Shown here piece after piece: positions 1-8,831 of a DNA stretch of 64,000 nucleotides. The translations under genes were made by a program, and so were the position numbers. Below the pieces are notes generated by a model, which searched no databases, was not told the origin of the DNA, and saw only the letters and a program-made list of their open reading frames with translations. Every line of letters starts with the position of its first letter. Position 1 is the stretch's first letter. Source of the DNA: Bacteroidales bacterium (lineage in GTDB: Bacteria > Bacteroidota > Bacteroidia > Bacteroidales > FEN-979). The DNA is taken from NCBI GenBank assembly GCA_023229525.1, contig JALNZC010000007.1, forward strand, positions 1-64,000. Direction: 5' to 3'.

Positions 1-342
1 CAATTGTCGGAGGTATAAATGAACCGAGACATTACCAACCAATTCACCATCCTTGGTAAGATCTCCGGGAACAAGGACAAGGTCGGGCTTTGCCTGAATT
101 AATTCCTGAATAGCCTCCTTCATGATGGCATCACTCGCAGCCAGGAGTTTCCCGTCCGTTACAAGATAATCCTGAAATGCGGGACCATCCTGTATCAGCA
201 AGGAAGGATCCATGTAATGATTGTCAGCCAACACAGCAATAGTATAAACATTTTTTGCGGTGCTATCAACGTTATCGCTCTTTTTACATCCTGCAAAAAA
301 AAATAGTATTAAGATTGCTGGTAATACAAATAGTTTTTTCAT
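1..342 (-). CDS. Metallophosphoesterase lipoprotein, N-terminal part (runs off the window)
   Basis: The reading frame opens at an ATG at 342 and is still open at position 1, giving 114 residues. It starts with a lipoprotein signal: two lysines, a hydrophobic run, then FFAGC, with Cys19 as the likely lipidated residue. After the signal come VLADNHY (a D-x-H metal-binding motif) and LVPGDLTKDGE (a GD motif with its typical continuation). These are the first two blocks of calcineurin-like phosphoesterases. By family knowledge it would be an exported metal-dependent phosphatase or nuclease anchored to a membrane; the substrate cannot be told. The histidine-rich C-terminal motifs lie outside the window, so completeness is unknown. 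Confidence 0.8.
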   Translation of the reverse strand, partial: MKKLFVLPAILILFFFAGCKKSDNVDSTAKNVYTIAVLADNHYMDPSLLIQDGPAFQDYLVTDGKLLAASDAIMKEAIQELIQAKPDLVLVPGDLTKDGELVGNVSVHLYLRQL

Positions 343-601
343 GTGCCCCGGGATTTAGTTTTAGGTGTAAAACAGGATACTTATCTCGGGGAAATTTTAT
401 AATATCAACCCTCTCCGATATTGTAAAGATAGACCTTTTACCTGAATTACATCCATGTTCCCCAATATATTTATTTCCAGTTCCCCTTCCTTCTTGTTTA
501 TTTATCATAATCATAGCGAAAACTGTAAGTCAAAAGATCATTTCCCTCTGGCTGGTAAGATCATATTTTAATGGTTTTCGTTTTGGAACAGAGAAGATGA
601 A

Positions 602-772
602 CAGTCTTATGCAAACTCAGCCAAATTGTTTTTAAGGCTAAAAATGGCCAAGACCTACGGTTCCTATATCCGGGAGATCGCTAAAATAGCACGGCAGGAT
701 CTTCTTATCCTTGATCGCATTGTTCATGATGAAAGCATTCAAAAACTATCAAAAAAAGTAATGGTTACTTGA
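602..772 (+). pseudogene. istB: IstB (IS21 helper ATPase) relic
   Basis: A short open stretch reads AKLFLRLKMAKTYGSY followed by IREIAKIARQDLLILD. This matches the middle of IstB, the AAA+ helper of IS21 transposition, just after Walker A and through Walker B. The Walker A part, the rest of the ATPase and any IstA are missing, and after the Walker-B-like LLILD the sequence drifts and stops at 770-772. It is a decayed fragment and not a gene. The rest of 343-976 shows no coding sequence I can support. Identity rests on motif recognition by eye. Confidence 0.55.
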
Positions 773-976
773 GATCAAGACTTGGTGGGGATAAAAAAGA
801 TTATGCCTAAATTGATTAATATTGTAAATGAGTTTCTTATTGTTAAGGTTCTGGAAAATTGATCCAAACTTAACGCATGTTATTATTTTCTAAATCGAAA
901 TTGAATCCAAACTGGAAATAGAAACAGGCCACTTTGAGTTTCTTTAACATTATATTTACTTTTAACTTATTATAAT

Positions 977-1963
977 ATGAAAAATAGAACTTTAGGTAAA
1001 AATGGCCCCACAGTATCCTCAATAGGTCTGGGTTGTATGGGTATGTCAGAATTTTATGGTAAAGGTGATGATGTTGAATCTATTGCTACAATCCATCGTG
1101 CAATGGAGCTTGGCATCAATTTTCTTGATACTGCCGATATATATGGTTTGGGAAAAAATGAGGAGCTTGTTGGCAAAGCTTTGAAAGGTAAACGGGACAA
1201 GGTATTTCTTGCAACAAAATTCGGGAATGTGAGAAATTCTAAAGGAGAGTTTTTGGGAGTGAATGGCAAGCCGGAATATGTCAGTTCTAGTTGCGAAGCC
1301 AGTCTGAAAAGGCTTAATGTAAGTACCATAGACCTTTACTACCAGCACAGGGTTGACCCGGATACTCCGGTTGAAGAGACTGTTGAAGCAATGGCTAAGC
1401 TTGTAAAAGAAGGGAAGGTGAGATATATTGGACTTTCTGAAGCAAGTCCTGAAACGATCAGACGTGCAAATAAAATTCATAAGATAACAGCACTTCAAAC
1501 GGAGTATTCTTTATGGTCACGCGATGTGGAGACTGAAATTCTTGCAGTTTGTCGGGAACTTGGAATCGGGTTTGTTCCATACAGTCCTCTCGGACGAGGG
1601 TTCCTTACCGGCAGATTCAGGAAAGATGAAGATTTTACAGAAGGTGACTTTCGTCAGAATCATCCCCGTTTCCAAGGTGAAAATTTAAAAAACAACTTGA
1701 ATCTTCTCAACAAGCTGGATGAATTTTCAAAGCAAAAAGGTTGTTCCAAGGCTCAAATCGCTCTTGCATGGATACTCGGTCAGGGTGAGGATATAGTGCC
1801 TATACCCGGTACAAAACGCAGGATATATCTTGAAGAAAATGTCAATGCGGTGGATATAACCTTAACCGAAGCAGAGATAAAACAACTCAGCAATGCAATG
1901 CCACCTGGTGTTGCCTCCGGGCAGCGTTACGCCGCGCAAGCCATGAAATCAGTGAACAGATAA
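977..1963 (+). CDS. Aldo/keto reductase
   Basis: A full-length 328-residue aldo/keto reductase. The N-terminus has the family's first strand (SSIGLGCMGMSEFYG). FLDTADIYG carries catalytic Asp51 and Tyr56, DKVFLATKFG carries the lysine, and DLYYQHRVDP carries the histidine of the tetrad. The C-terminal PIPGTKR is the NADPH 2'-phosphate binding region. The family reduces aldehydes and ketones with NADPH in the cytoplasm; the true substrate is unknown. It most resembles the large YhdN/IolS-like bacterial group. The ATG at 977 follows an AT-rich leader without a Shine-Dalgarno site, as is common in Bacteroidota. It stands alone, 634 bases after the phosphoesterase gene. Confidence 0.9.
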   Translation: MKNRTLGKNGPTVSSIGLGCMGMSEFYGKGDDVESIATIHRAMELGINFLDTADIYGLGKNEELVGKALKGKRDKVFLATKFGNVRNSKGEFLGVNGKPEYVSSSCEASLKRLNVSTIDLYYQHRVDPDTPVEETVEAMAKLVKEGKVRYIGLSEASPETIRRANKIHKITALQTEYSLWSRDVETEILAVCRELGIGFVPYSPLGRGFLTGRFRKDEDFTEGDFRQNHPRFQGENLKNNLNLLNKLDEFSKQKGCSKAQIALAWILGQGEDIVPIPGTKRRIYLEENVNAVDITLTEAEIKQLSNAMPPGVASGQRYAAQAMKSVNR

Positions 1964-2020
1964 AAAGGTGAGGGTTCTCATCCTTTTCAAATCTCAACCT
2001 CAATGCCTCTGATTCCGTCA

Positions 2021-2146
2021 GGACAAAACGGAGCATCTTACCATCTGCCACCGGTTTTGGTTGACCACCTTAACTTATTGGCAATCTATAAACTGAGATG
2101 GTCAGGTTATTCCGGCGAAGACTGGTCATGAAGAGCGTTTTTTCCA
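2021..2146. repeat. 126-bp dispersed repeat, copy A (IS21-end-like)
   Basis: This copy matches 4230-4355 base for base over 126 bp without gaps, with about six mismatches by my count. It contains three TGACCA/TGGTCA cores at irregular spacing. IS21-family ends carry such multiple short repeats, so I infer a leftover IS21 end; an istB relic at 602-772 fits this. It overlaps the 3' end of the alpha/beta hydrolase gene and supplies its last codons and stop. Confidence 0.8.
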
Positions 2147-3213
2147 CTATACGCTGCTTTATCAATTTCAGAAACCGATTTCAATTTCCGTGGCGGATCA
2201 AGATATTTATCAAGGAAAGAATAGATTTTCAACCGGATTTGTTTTGCAATTCGGGTATCGATCCGGTCGAAAGAGTGTCCACCTTCCACATCTTTGAAAA
2301 TCTCATATTCAAATTGCTTTCCTTCGGCTTTTAATGACTGGATGAGATGCTCGACTTCCAACACATTGACATCGTCATCATTGGTATTGGTATGGATCAG
2401 CAATGGGGTTTTAAGTTTTTGTGCATTCCATGCAGGGGAACGTTTCCGGTACTCTGCAATATCTCCCTTTGCATCTTTCCCCAAATGGTAATCTGCAGAA
2501 AACATTTTCCGATACTCGTCATCCGAGTACCCCATCCTTGCTACCAGATCACTGACGGGATTTCCTGCAAAGCAAACCTTATATTTCTCCGGGTGGTCGA
2601 ACACACACATCAGGGCTATCATCCCGCCATGACTCCAACCAATGATACCAACCCGCGTGCTGTCGACCATTTCGTAATTCCTGACCATATAATCGCGGCT
2701 GGCGTTCACATCATCATTCTCCAGTCCGCCGTAATCAATCTTTTCATAAAAATCCTTTCCATAACCGGTACTTCCGCGGTATTCCGGCGCAATCACGATA
2801 TACTGTTGCGCCATCAGTTCACGGATGATGTGGGTATGGTATGTTGTAAAATTGGCATGAACACCTCCGTGAGGAAGTACAAGTAACGGGTATTTTTTAT
2901 CTGTTTTAATGTCTTTCGGCATGAAGACATAACAATAAAACTTAACTGGATTACGAACTCCCATTGCGGTAAGATTTTTCACCTGCTTTTCCGATACAGG
3001 GGGACCCGTAATATAGATTTTATCAATAAATGCAACATCACCGACCCTGTTAAACCAGTAAATATCATCCACTGCCTTTTGCAGGCTGGATATATCATAT
3101 CCCATTGATTCAATCTGATCTTTGATCTCTTTCAGTGAACTGTCGGCATTCTGGGCGATCCCGGAGCAAACTATTACGAATAATAAAACGGATAAAAGAA
3201 TTGATTTTTTCAT
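2107..3213 (-). CDS. Secreted S9-type alpha/beta hydrolase (prolyl oligopeptidase-like)
   Basis: The 368-residue product starts with a signal peptide (MKKSILLSVLLFVIVCSGIAQ). It has the alpha/beta-hydrolase core of S9 peptidases and acyl-peptide hydrolases: LVLPHGGVHAN as the oxyanion region, GWSHGG with the nucleophile serine near residue 197, NTNDDDV with the acid residue, and EGGHSF with the histidine. It lacks the beta-propeller, so it resembles the small S9-C/dienelactone-hydrolase-like secreted enzymes. It is likely periplasmic and cleaves peptides or esters. The last dozen or so codons and the stop lie inside the 126-bp dispersed repeat, so the native C-terminus may have been replaced. 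All catalytic residues lie upstream and look intact. Confidence 0.85.
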   Translation of the reverse strand: MKKSILLSVLLFVIVCSGIAQNADSSLKEIKDQIESMGYDISSLQKAVDDIYWFNRVGDVAFIDKIYITGPPVSEKQVKNLTAMGVRNPVKFYCYVFMPKDIKTDKKYPLLVLPHGGVHANFTTYHTHIIRELMAQQYIVIAPEYRGSTGYGKDFYEKIDYGGLENDDVNASRDYMVRNYEMVDSTRVGIIGWSHGGMIALMCVFDHPEKYKVCFAGNPVSDLVARMGYSDDEYRKMFSADYHLGKDAKGDIAEYRKRSPAWNAQKLKTPLLIHTNTNDDDVNVLEVEHLIQSLKAEGKQFEYEIFKDVEGGHSFDRIDTRIAKQIRLKIYSFLDKYLDPPRKLKSVSEIDKAAYSGKNALHDQSSPE

Positions 3214-3278
3214 GGTGGCAATAATTTGATAAACAAAGATAGATGATAAACTGAAGAATTGACGGACTCATCAACTCA

Positions 3279-3548
3279 CAAATTCTATTGGTTGTGAACC
3301 ACATGGATTTTTGGGAATGTCCGGTCTGCCGACTACAATGTGTTTCTGACGGGGTGTCTGTCCTGTCGATCATTCGGGAGCGTGGAAATGGCCAGTTGAA
3401 GGATATTCTTGCACCGGATTGGATAAACCGATTTACTTTATCCCAAACTAATCCAAACGATATTACTAAGTCGGATGGATCAAGGTTTGATACAGCATCA
3501 GAATTGAGGGAGTTTTTGGAGAAAGAGGTTGAAAACCGGAACCTTTAA
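3279..3548 (+). pseudogene. Truncated copy of the zinc-ribbon-like protein at 32941-33246
   Basis: From about 3279 this stretch is closely similar to the gene at 32941-33246. Both share MDFWECPVCRLQCV, then VSVLSIIRERGNG, then ITKSDGS. The distant gene has about 26 more N-terminal residues, including a first CPQC pair; that part is missing here, so the four-cysteine zinc site is half lost. An ATG at 3300 could still start an 82-residue fragment. I know no function for the family. The two copies sit about 29.7 kb apart in the accessory region, which points to duplication followed by decay. Confidence 0.75.
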
Positions 3549-3579
3549 CCAAAATTATGGTGACAGTCTTGTTTATGTT

Positions 3580-4146
3580 TTACAGAAAACGTCTTACCTT
3601 ATTTTTGTAAATTTCCCATTCAGTACCAAATCTGTCCGCTAAAAATTTTTCTTCAGCCAAGATCATCAGGTAATGCATGGCGATACAATACAAACCAATG
3701 AAAATATTCAAGAGGTTCGGAAAGAAAATGATAGAGGAAAGGGTCACAAGCAATACTCCCAGATACAGGGGATGCCTGCTGAATCGAAATAATCCAGATG
3801 TTTTTAACTGTGTGTTCTTCCCGGGAAGACCATATCTAAGGGATGATCCCAATCCGTAAAACGAAAGCAATAGCACAACTGTTGCGACACAAAACATACA
3901 AGATCCAACCCACGACATCCATAATGGAACATCTATCCATCCAAAAGAAGGAAAGATTGCTCTAAGCAGCGCAAGTCCCCAGCAAATAAACATGGAGATT
4001 TTACCGGAATTGAAAAGGATCGGATTTATTGATGGATTTCCCCATAAACCACCCTCCTTTCCGATAATTCTAAAGATGGTAATAATATATCCCACCCCCA
4101 TGACGATAAAAGCATAAATAGCAATGAGATTTGGTATAGTATGCAT
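3580..4146 (-). CDS. Isoprenylcysteine carboxylmethyltransferase-family membrane protein
   Basis: A 188-residue protein with about five membrane segments. Near the C-terminus it has the ICMT/PEMT signature: GLFRFSRHPLYLG (the RHP cofactor motif), a hydrophobic segment, then AEEKFLADRFG with a paired Glu-Glu. These bind S-adenosylmethionine in the family. Bacterial members methylate lipids or small molecules, or have unknown substrates, so the role here is open. It starts at ATG 4146 and ends at 3580, close to the truncated zinc-ribbon fragment. No neighbour suggests a pathway. The family call is firm and the substrate unknown. Confidence 0.85.
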   Translation of the reverse strand: MHTIPNLIAIYAFIVMGVGYIITIFRIIGKEGGLWGNPSINPILFNSGKISMFICWGLALLRAIFPSFGWIDVPLWMSWVGSCMFCVATVVLLLSFYGLGSSLRYGLPGKNTQLKTSGLFRFSRHPLYLGVLLVTLSSIIFFPNLLNIFIGLYCIAMHYLMILAEEKFLADRFGTEWEIYKNKVRRFL

Positions 4147-4200
4147 ATCGGTTTTTGGTGTAAAGGTAGAAACTTTGCGGTGTCATCATGAAAAGTTGAA

Positions 4201-4223
4201 TTCCATTCTTGGTGTGAATGGAA
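4201..4223. repeat. Hairpin with 8-bp stem TTCCATTC/GAATGGAA, copy 1
   Basis: TTCCATTC and its exact complement are separated by a 7-base loop. The same stem with a different 7-base loop occurs at 37428-37450. It lies just before repeat copy B. Confidence 0.6.
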
Positions 4224-4229
4224 CTCCAT

Positions 4230-4355
4230 GGACAAAACGGAGCATCTTACCATCTGCCACCGGTTTTGGGTGACCACCTTAACTTATTGGCAATCTATAA
4301 ACTCAGGTGGTCAGGTTATTCCGGCGAAGACTGGTCACAAAGGGCGTTTTTTCCA
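4230..4355. repeat. 126-bp dispersed repeat, copy B (IS21-end-like)
   Basis: Second copy of the element at 2021-2146, in the same orientation, 2209 bp away. It lies between the methyltransferase and hicB. TGACCACC, TGGTCAGG and TGGTCA cores are visible within it. No transposase gene is attached. Confidence 0.8.
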
Positions 4356-4441
4356 ACAATTTATATTTCTGAAAATTGGAAATTTTCGGTACATGTTGAG
4401 AAGAGAATCAGATAGAGAAAAAGTCAGACGTATGATGGTAC

Positions 4442-4822
4442 TTAAATCAGAAACCTGATCTCTGCCAACTCCTTGCCAATTTGTTGAACTCCTTTAAGAA
4501 TTCGTTGCGTTTGTGTCGGGGAGGGCTTTTTTATTCCTTTAATGTATTGGGCCAATAAACTTTGATTCATTCCGATTCTCTCCGAAAATGCTTTTGCATT
4601 TATTACCTTGTAAAACGCGAAGAACTGAGCAATATCTAAGGTCACTTTCAGATCATCTTCAACAACCTGTTGCCCTTTTTCTTCAAAATACAGATTGATT
4701 GCCTCAATCATATTTGACTTAAGCTCGATCAAGTCATTCCCGGTGGTTGCAACTGGATAACTTTTGGCATATGCCGAATATCCTGTATTGGTTCGTTCAA
4801 CGATTATTTCAATTTTTTTCAT
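4442..4822 (-). CDS. hicB: HicB-type antitoxin
   Basis: A 126-residue protein with a HicB fold at the N-terminus (IEIIVERTNTGYSAYAKSYP, then a helix ending near NLYFEEKG). A helix-turn-helix follows (FYKVINAKAFSERIGMNQSLLAQYIKGIKKPSPTQ by parts, residues about 70-105). HicB neutralises HicA and represses its own operon through the DNA-binding domain. It follows the hicA frame on the same strand with an 11-bp gap, the standard hicA-hicB order. It looks intact, while its partner has lost a clear start. Confidence 0.85.
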   Translation of the reverse strand: MKKIEIIVERTNTGYSAYAKSYPVATTGNDLIELKSNMIEAINLYFEEKGQQVVEDDLKVTLDIAQFFAFYKVINAKAFSERIGMNQSLLAQYIKGIKKPSPTQTQRILKGVQQIGKELAEIRFLI

Positions 4823-4833
4823 AAAACAAATTA

Positions 4834-5022
4834 TTATTTTAGTCCGGCATCCTTTAGAATTTTATTTCGAAGTCCCGTACCAATTTCACTTGATCCATGA
4901 TCAGGCACAACAATCTGACCTTCTTTTTTCGGATGTCTCATGATCATGTGACTTCCTGATTGTCTGAAAACAAACCAACCATCCCGGATTAAGAGTCTGA
5001 TCAATTCTTTATATTTCCTTTT
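4834..5022 (-). pseudogene. hicA: HicA-type mRNA interferase toxin with no usable start codon
   Basis: The frame reads KYKELIRLLIRDGWFVF, then RQSGSHMIMRHPKKEG, and ends IGTGLRNKILKDAGLK. This is a complete HicA core: double-stranded-RNA-binding-like fold, catalytic His in GSH, C-terminal DAGLK. However, the frame is closed by a TGA at 5025-5023 and has no ATG before the first conserved residues. Removing one A from the A-run at 5018-5022 would join it to an upstream TTG in frame. It is therefore a frameshifted or start-less toxin, a sequencing error, or a gene using TTG at 5004. HicA cleaves mRNA when not bound by HicB. Confidence 0.75.
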
Positions 5023-5138
5023 TCAAAGGTAATAAATATATTACCTGCGTCATAATTTTATGTTAAAAAATCGAGACAAATCACAAATATTTCCTGAAAT
5101 ACATTTATTGATAATCATGGGATTTCACGGTATAAAAC

Positions 5139-7165
5139 TACCCGTATTTTAGGAATACGTTGCACCTTCAAAGGTTAATTTTTTTTTGTCAAGCCAGGAA
5201 TACTTTTGCCGGGAGTATCTTTCCATGGATTCGAGGATGATGGGTAAACTCCGCTTCTTCTTCAACTTCACCTTTATCTCGCTCTCACCTATTTCAATAT
5301 CTGCTCCATTCATAACGAATTTTTCATAGAGTTTTTGCACGGAAAGGTTTTCATATCGTTCAAAGTTCATAGCAAGCAGGTGATAAAGATTATAAGCCAG
5401 GATCGACATGGTCAGATCAAAATCAACTTTGATGACCATTGATGAAGAAACCAGGTTAAGATGGAAAAATTCGATTTGTTCGGAAATAGTTTTCTCAATG
5501 ATCCAGCGACGGGAGTACTTCCTTATAATTTTTTCGATGGAAAGATCATGGTCATTGGTAATGATCACGGCAGGTTTGATCTTCCCATGGCCGGTAACGA
5601 TAATCTGGCGGATTTCGCCGTCATATCCATTTAAATGCACCCTTTCATCGTAAACCCTCAGGGTTCTGTGTTTACTGCCGGCACATTCAACTTTTACAGT
5701 CTGCCAACCTGAGACAGGGAGATTTTTGATCCGATCGATCATTTGTTTTCCTCGCCGGCGAATTGTAATGAATTTAACCTGCTCTTTGTCCAGTTTGCGA
5801 AGGTTCTCATAATTGGTTAACCGGCTGTCAAAGACGAGATAGCGCAAAGGTTCATCCTTCCCCTTACCGGTACTGCGATAAAAGTCGAGAAACTCCAGGA
5901 TTACAGTGCTTTCATCCTTTTGAAGGATGTCGGCGCTGCCGTAATCAATTAACCCGCTTTGGGGATCCTGGGCCAGCACGGCCAACATGCTGCCCAAAGC
6001 TTTACCCCGTTTACCTGACCAGTTGTTTTCCAGATGACTGTCATCTCCCCAGTAGGGGATAGTCGTAAAATCAAGGTTGGTAGTATCATCCAGCAAGTCA
6101 TTTTTCAGCCACAGGCGATGAAGTTGTTGCAGCAGCAGACGGTTCATGTCAGGGGTAACCCGATCGGAATACGAAGTATACCAAGCCGCTTTGGGCAGAA
6201 CGTTCAAGCCTGCGAATAAGCCCATGCCCCGATCCATGCACCAGGTATCATCGGCCGAGTATCTTCGCCTGTTCGATAACTTCAAGGCCAGGAAACAAAG
6301 GATCGAGACCGTCTTGCTGATTTGCGAGGTGGATGGATAGGCTGAGCGGCTGATCAGTCCGTCGATGTCATAACGTTTGATCAATACCAGAAATATCAGG
6401 ATACCGGCATTGGAACTTTTGAACACTTCCTCCTTAAACGACAGAGGAACACTTTTATCGGCCTGGATTTGAACAGGATTCAATTGCTGTCGTGCCAGTT
6501 TGGAACGCCGGGGAAGTCTTGAAAACCCTTCCTGGACAACGATATTGTAAATGTTCTTTTCTGAAAGAAAATGACCCGAAGAATCCAGCACCACTTTGAT
6601 ATCGGGAACAGAATAATACTTCTTCCGTAAGGCGATAATAATAGACTTTGAATCAAGAGTGCCTTCCGCTTCTTTTCTCCCGGGGTGACTCTCTACAAAG
6701 AACATGCTGCTGTTCATATGGTCGGATAATTTGATGCGAAACGTGGCCACCAGCGAGGTGAACGCGCGATAGGTATACCCGAATCGCCTGGCAACCTGAT
6801 TGGCTGTCTGGCCTTCCACGAAATACGAACGCAGGGCCTCATATTGTTTGTGAGCCACATTTTGCGGGACAAGGAAGAAGGATAATGGATCCATATACTG
6901 TTTATTAATACCGTGATAAAGATAATATAAAATATTATAATCACGACACGGTAATCACTAAAAGATATTAACAATCTATGGTTCATATGTTTATAAAAAT
7001 TCAACTAAAATAGAGAAAATGGAAAATGAATATATTATGGCGAATACTGCGATATATAATACAGCATGTCACCTGTGATGCTGAATGTCAAACAAACAGC
7101 AATCGACTGATATACATGGTGTAACGAAGGTTGGCGCTACGGGTAATTAAAAATGAATACGGGTA
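5139..7165 (-). mobile_element. Candidate insertion sequence around a DDE transposase
   Basis: The transposase gene at 5149-6894 is bracketed by a short inverted match: TACCCGTATT at 5139-5148 and AATACGGGTA at 7156-7165. TACGGGTAATTAA also occurs twice in tandem at the right end (7138-7150 and 7158-7170). I see no convincing target-site duplication, so the exact ends are uncertain. The left end overlaps the transposase stop codon. Confidence 0.5.
5149..6894 (-). CDS. IS4/IS1634-like DDE transposase
   Basis: A 581-residue protein with an N-terminal helix-turn-helix (EGQTANQVARRFGYTYRAF, residues about 28-46). A long RNase-H-like domain follows: LDFTTIPYWGDDS carries an early acidic residue, RYLVFDSRLTNY a second, and RRWIIEKTISEQIEFFHL the final glutamate in a YREK-like position. 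TMSILAYNLYHLLA at the C-terminus is typical of IS4-superfamily enzymes. It should cut and rejoin its own element ends. The protein looks intact, so the element may still be active. Assignment below the IS4 superfamily (IS1634-like) is a guess. Confidence 0.8.
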   Translation of the reverse strand: MDPLSFFLVPQNVAHKQYEALRSYFVEGQTANQVARRFGYTYRAFTSLVATFRIKLSDHMNSSMFFVESHPGRKEAEGTLDSKSIIIALRKKYYSVPDIKVVLDSSGHFLSEKNIYNIVVQEGFSRLPRRSKLARQQLNPVQIQADKSVPLSFKEEVFKSSNAGILIFLVLIKRYDIDGLISRSAYPSTSQISKTVSILCFLALKLSNRRRYSADDTWCMDRGMGLFAGLNVLPKAAWYTSYSDRVTPDMNRLLLQQLHRLWLKNDLLDDTTNLDFTTIPYWGDDSHLENNWSGKRGKALGSMLAVLAQDPQSGLIDYGSADILQKDESTVILEFLDFYRSTGKGKDEPLRYLVFDSRLTNYENLRKLDKEQVKFITIRRRGKQMIDRIKNLPVSGWQTVKVECAGSKHRTLRVYDERVHLNGYDGEIRQIIVTGHGKIKPAVIITNDHDLSIEKIIRKYSRRWIIEKTISEQIEFFHLNLVSSSMVIKVDFDLTMSILAYNLYHLLAMNFERYENLSVQKLYEKFVMNGADIEIGESEIKVKLKKKRSLPIILESMERYSRQKYSWLDKKKLTFEGATYS

Positions 7166-7440
7166 ATTAACGACGTGATAATCTATGATAATGGAACGAC
7201 CTGAGATAAAGTATATGATTCTCCTGATTAACCACCGCTGATTTTTAACAATCTTTCACATACCTCTCCTCCCCTGTTTATACCCTGAGTTACGAGTCAA
7301 CTTTTCAACAATGAATGCTTTGTGTCAGCGGAACTCTATCTTCGTGTTCTCCGATCTTAAAAAATTCGTAGAGAGACAACATTTTGTTCAAACTTCTCTC
7401 CCACCCCTTAATACAACAAGGAAAAACGAAAGGAGCAGTT
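6895..7440. other. Gene-free stretch: IS right end and integrase leader
   Basis: Positions 6895-7170 are AT-rich and probably belong to the IS right end. From 7171 to 7440 is the leader of the integrase. TATCTTCG near 7340 is a weak Bacteroidetes -7 candidate. No RNA gene was recognised. Confidence 0.4.
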
Positions 7441-8790
7441 ATGGAAGAACCACATTTTGTATTAAGAAGAAAATATGTCAATAAAGATGGATTAACCCAA
7501 CTCCAGTTAGTCTATTCATCGAACAACCATCAGGTCAGGTTAGATACCGGGATAAGAATCCGACCGAAAGATTGGAATGATAATAAGAAACAAATTCTGT
7601 CATCAGTATCTGAAATCGAAAAAGACAGCAAGGAATTAAATGATTTGATGATTGAAAAGAAGAAAAAAGTAATGACAATCGTCAGCGACTTTAAAAAGGC
7701 ACATGACAACGGAACATCAATAGCCCCGGATCCGGATCCCAAATATGTGCGTGAAAATTTTAATGAAGTTATAAAAGAAATCAACGAAGAAAGACCCCTT
7801 CTCGAACATCTTAAAACATATATTGACGACCGGAAAAGTTATCTGGATACCGTTTATGATGGGTTGAAAAAGGATAAACGATCCGGTCAATATAAAACCC
7901 TAAATCACTTTGAGATTCTTTATACCGACTTGGTCAGGTTTTCTGAAAAGAACCGTAAAACCTACTATTTCTGTGATATTAATAAGAAATTCAGAGATAA
8001 CTTGGTCAAATTCTACCTTACCAAAGGAGCGTCTAAAACTTCAAAGAAGGGGCTGAATAACTCGACATTGAAGAAGAAGTTTTCCCGCCTAAAATCATTT
8101 CTTAATGTAATGACCGAGGATGGTGTGAACAAGTATTTGATATACAAAACCTTTTCATTGAAAGAATTTAAAGTAGTGGAATCTGATGATAACATTTTCG
8201 CTCTGACTATAAAAGAATTTGAGCAATTCAAAAATTTTCCACTGATGCTGGAAAAGCTCGAAATTGCAAGAGACTACTATCTCCTGTCCTGCTCATCAGG
8301 TTTAAGATGGTCTGACGTGTCCCGTCTCAATAAGACCAAAATCAAGAATGATTTGATCACCACAAACATTATAAAGACATCTCAAACATTGATAATTCCA
8401 TTAAATCCAATCAGTGAATCAATTTTAAAGAAATACAACTACCAGATGCCAGAAATCAGTAAACCCGAAATTGATAGACGATTAACATTGATGTGGTTAA
8501 TTATGAGTGATTCAATCCCGTCTTTAAAAGAACAAACGCTGTACAAATATTATGTAGGTAGTGCGATGATCGAGGAATATTACCCTAAATATCAATTATT
8601 GTCATTTCACACCAGCAGGAAATATTTCATCACATATCTTATTTACAAAGGTGTCCCGATTGACCAGATCAGAAAATTATCTGGACACCGTGGAAGTCTG
8701 GAAGTGTTTTTCCGTTATGTTTATTCCGGAAACATGGATCCCAGCTTAAAGAATAACCTGTTCACTGAATCAGATTTGTGGAAATCTTAA
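7441..8790 (+). CDS. Tyrosine-type site-specific integrase
   Basis: A Bacteroidetes-type tyrosine recombinase of about 449 residues. The N-terminus (EEPHFVLRRKYVNKDGL) is an arm-type DNA-binding domain. A SAM-like core-binding domain follows, then the catalytic domain with SSGLRWSDVSRL (first Arg), SFHTSRKYF (His-x-x-Arg), LSGHRGS and the nucleophile tyrosine in FFRYVYSG. I place the start at ATG 7441 because AAAGGAG at 7429-7435 is well placed before it; an in-frame ATG at 7384 would also be open. It probably integrated a mobile island or phage-like element. A strong terminator follows at 8806-8831. Confidence 0.9.
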   Translation: MEEPHFVLRRKYVNKDGLTQLQLVYSSNNHQVRLDTGIRIRPKDWNDNKKQILSSVSEIEKDSKELNDLMIEKKKKVMTIVSDFKKAHDNGTSIAPDPDPKYVRENFNEVIKEINEERPLLEHLKTYIDDRKSYLDTVYDGLKKDKRSGQYKTLNHFEILYTDLVRFSEKNRKTYYFCDINKKFRDNLVKFYLTKGASKTSKKGLNNSTLKKKFSRLKSFLNVMTEDGVNKYLIYKTFSLKEFKVVESDDNIFALTIKEFEQFKNFPLMLEKLEIARDYYLLSCSSGLRWSDVSRLNKTKIKNDLITTNIIKTSQTLIIPLNPISESILKKYNYQMPEISKPEIDRRLTLMWLIMSDSIPSLKEQTLYKYYVGSAMIEEYYPKYQLLSFHTSRKYFITYLIYKGVPIDQIRKLSGHRGSLEVFFRYVYSGNMDPSLKNNLFTESDLWKS

Positions 8791-8805
8791 AAAAGGATTG
8801 TAAAA

Positions 8806-8831
8806 GAAAGACAGGTTTCCGCCTGTCTTTC
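8806..8831 (+). terminator. Rho-independent terminator after the integrase
   Basis: A 10-bp perfect stem (GAAAGACAGG with CCTGTCTTTC) with a 6-base loop, followed by TCATTTT. It starts 16 bases after the integrase stop. Confidence 0.85.
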
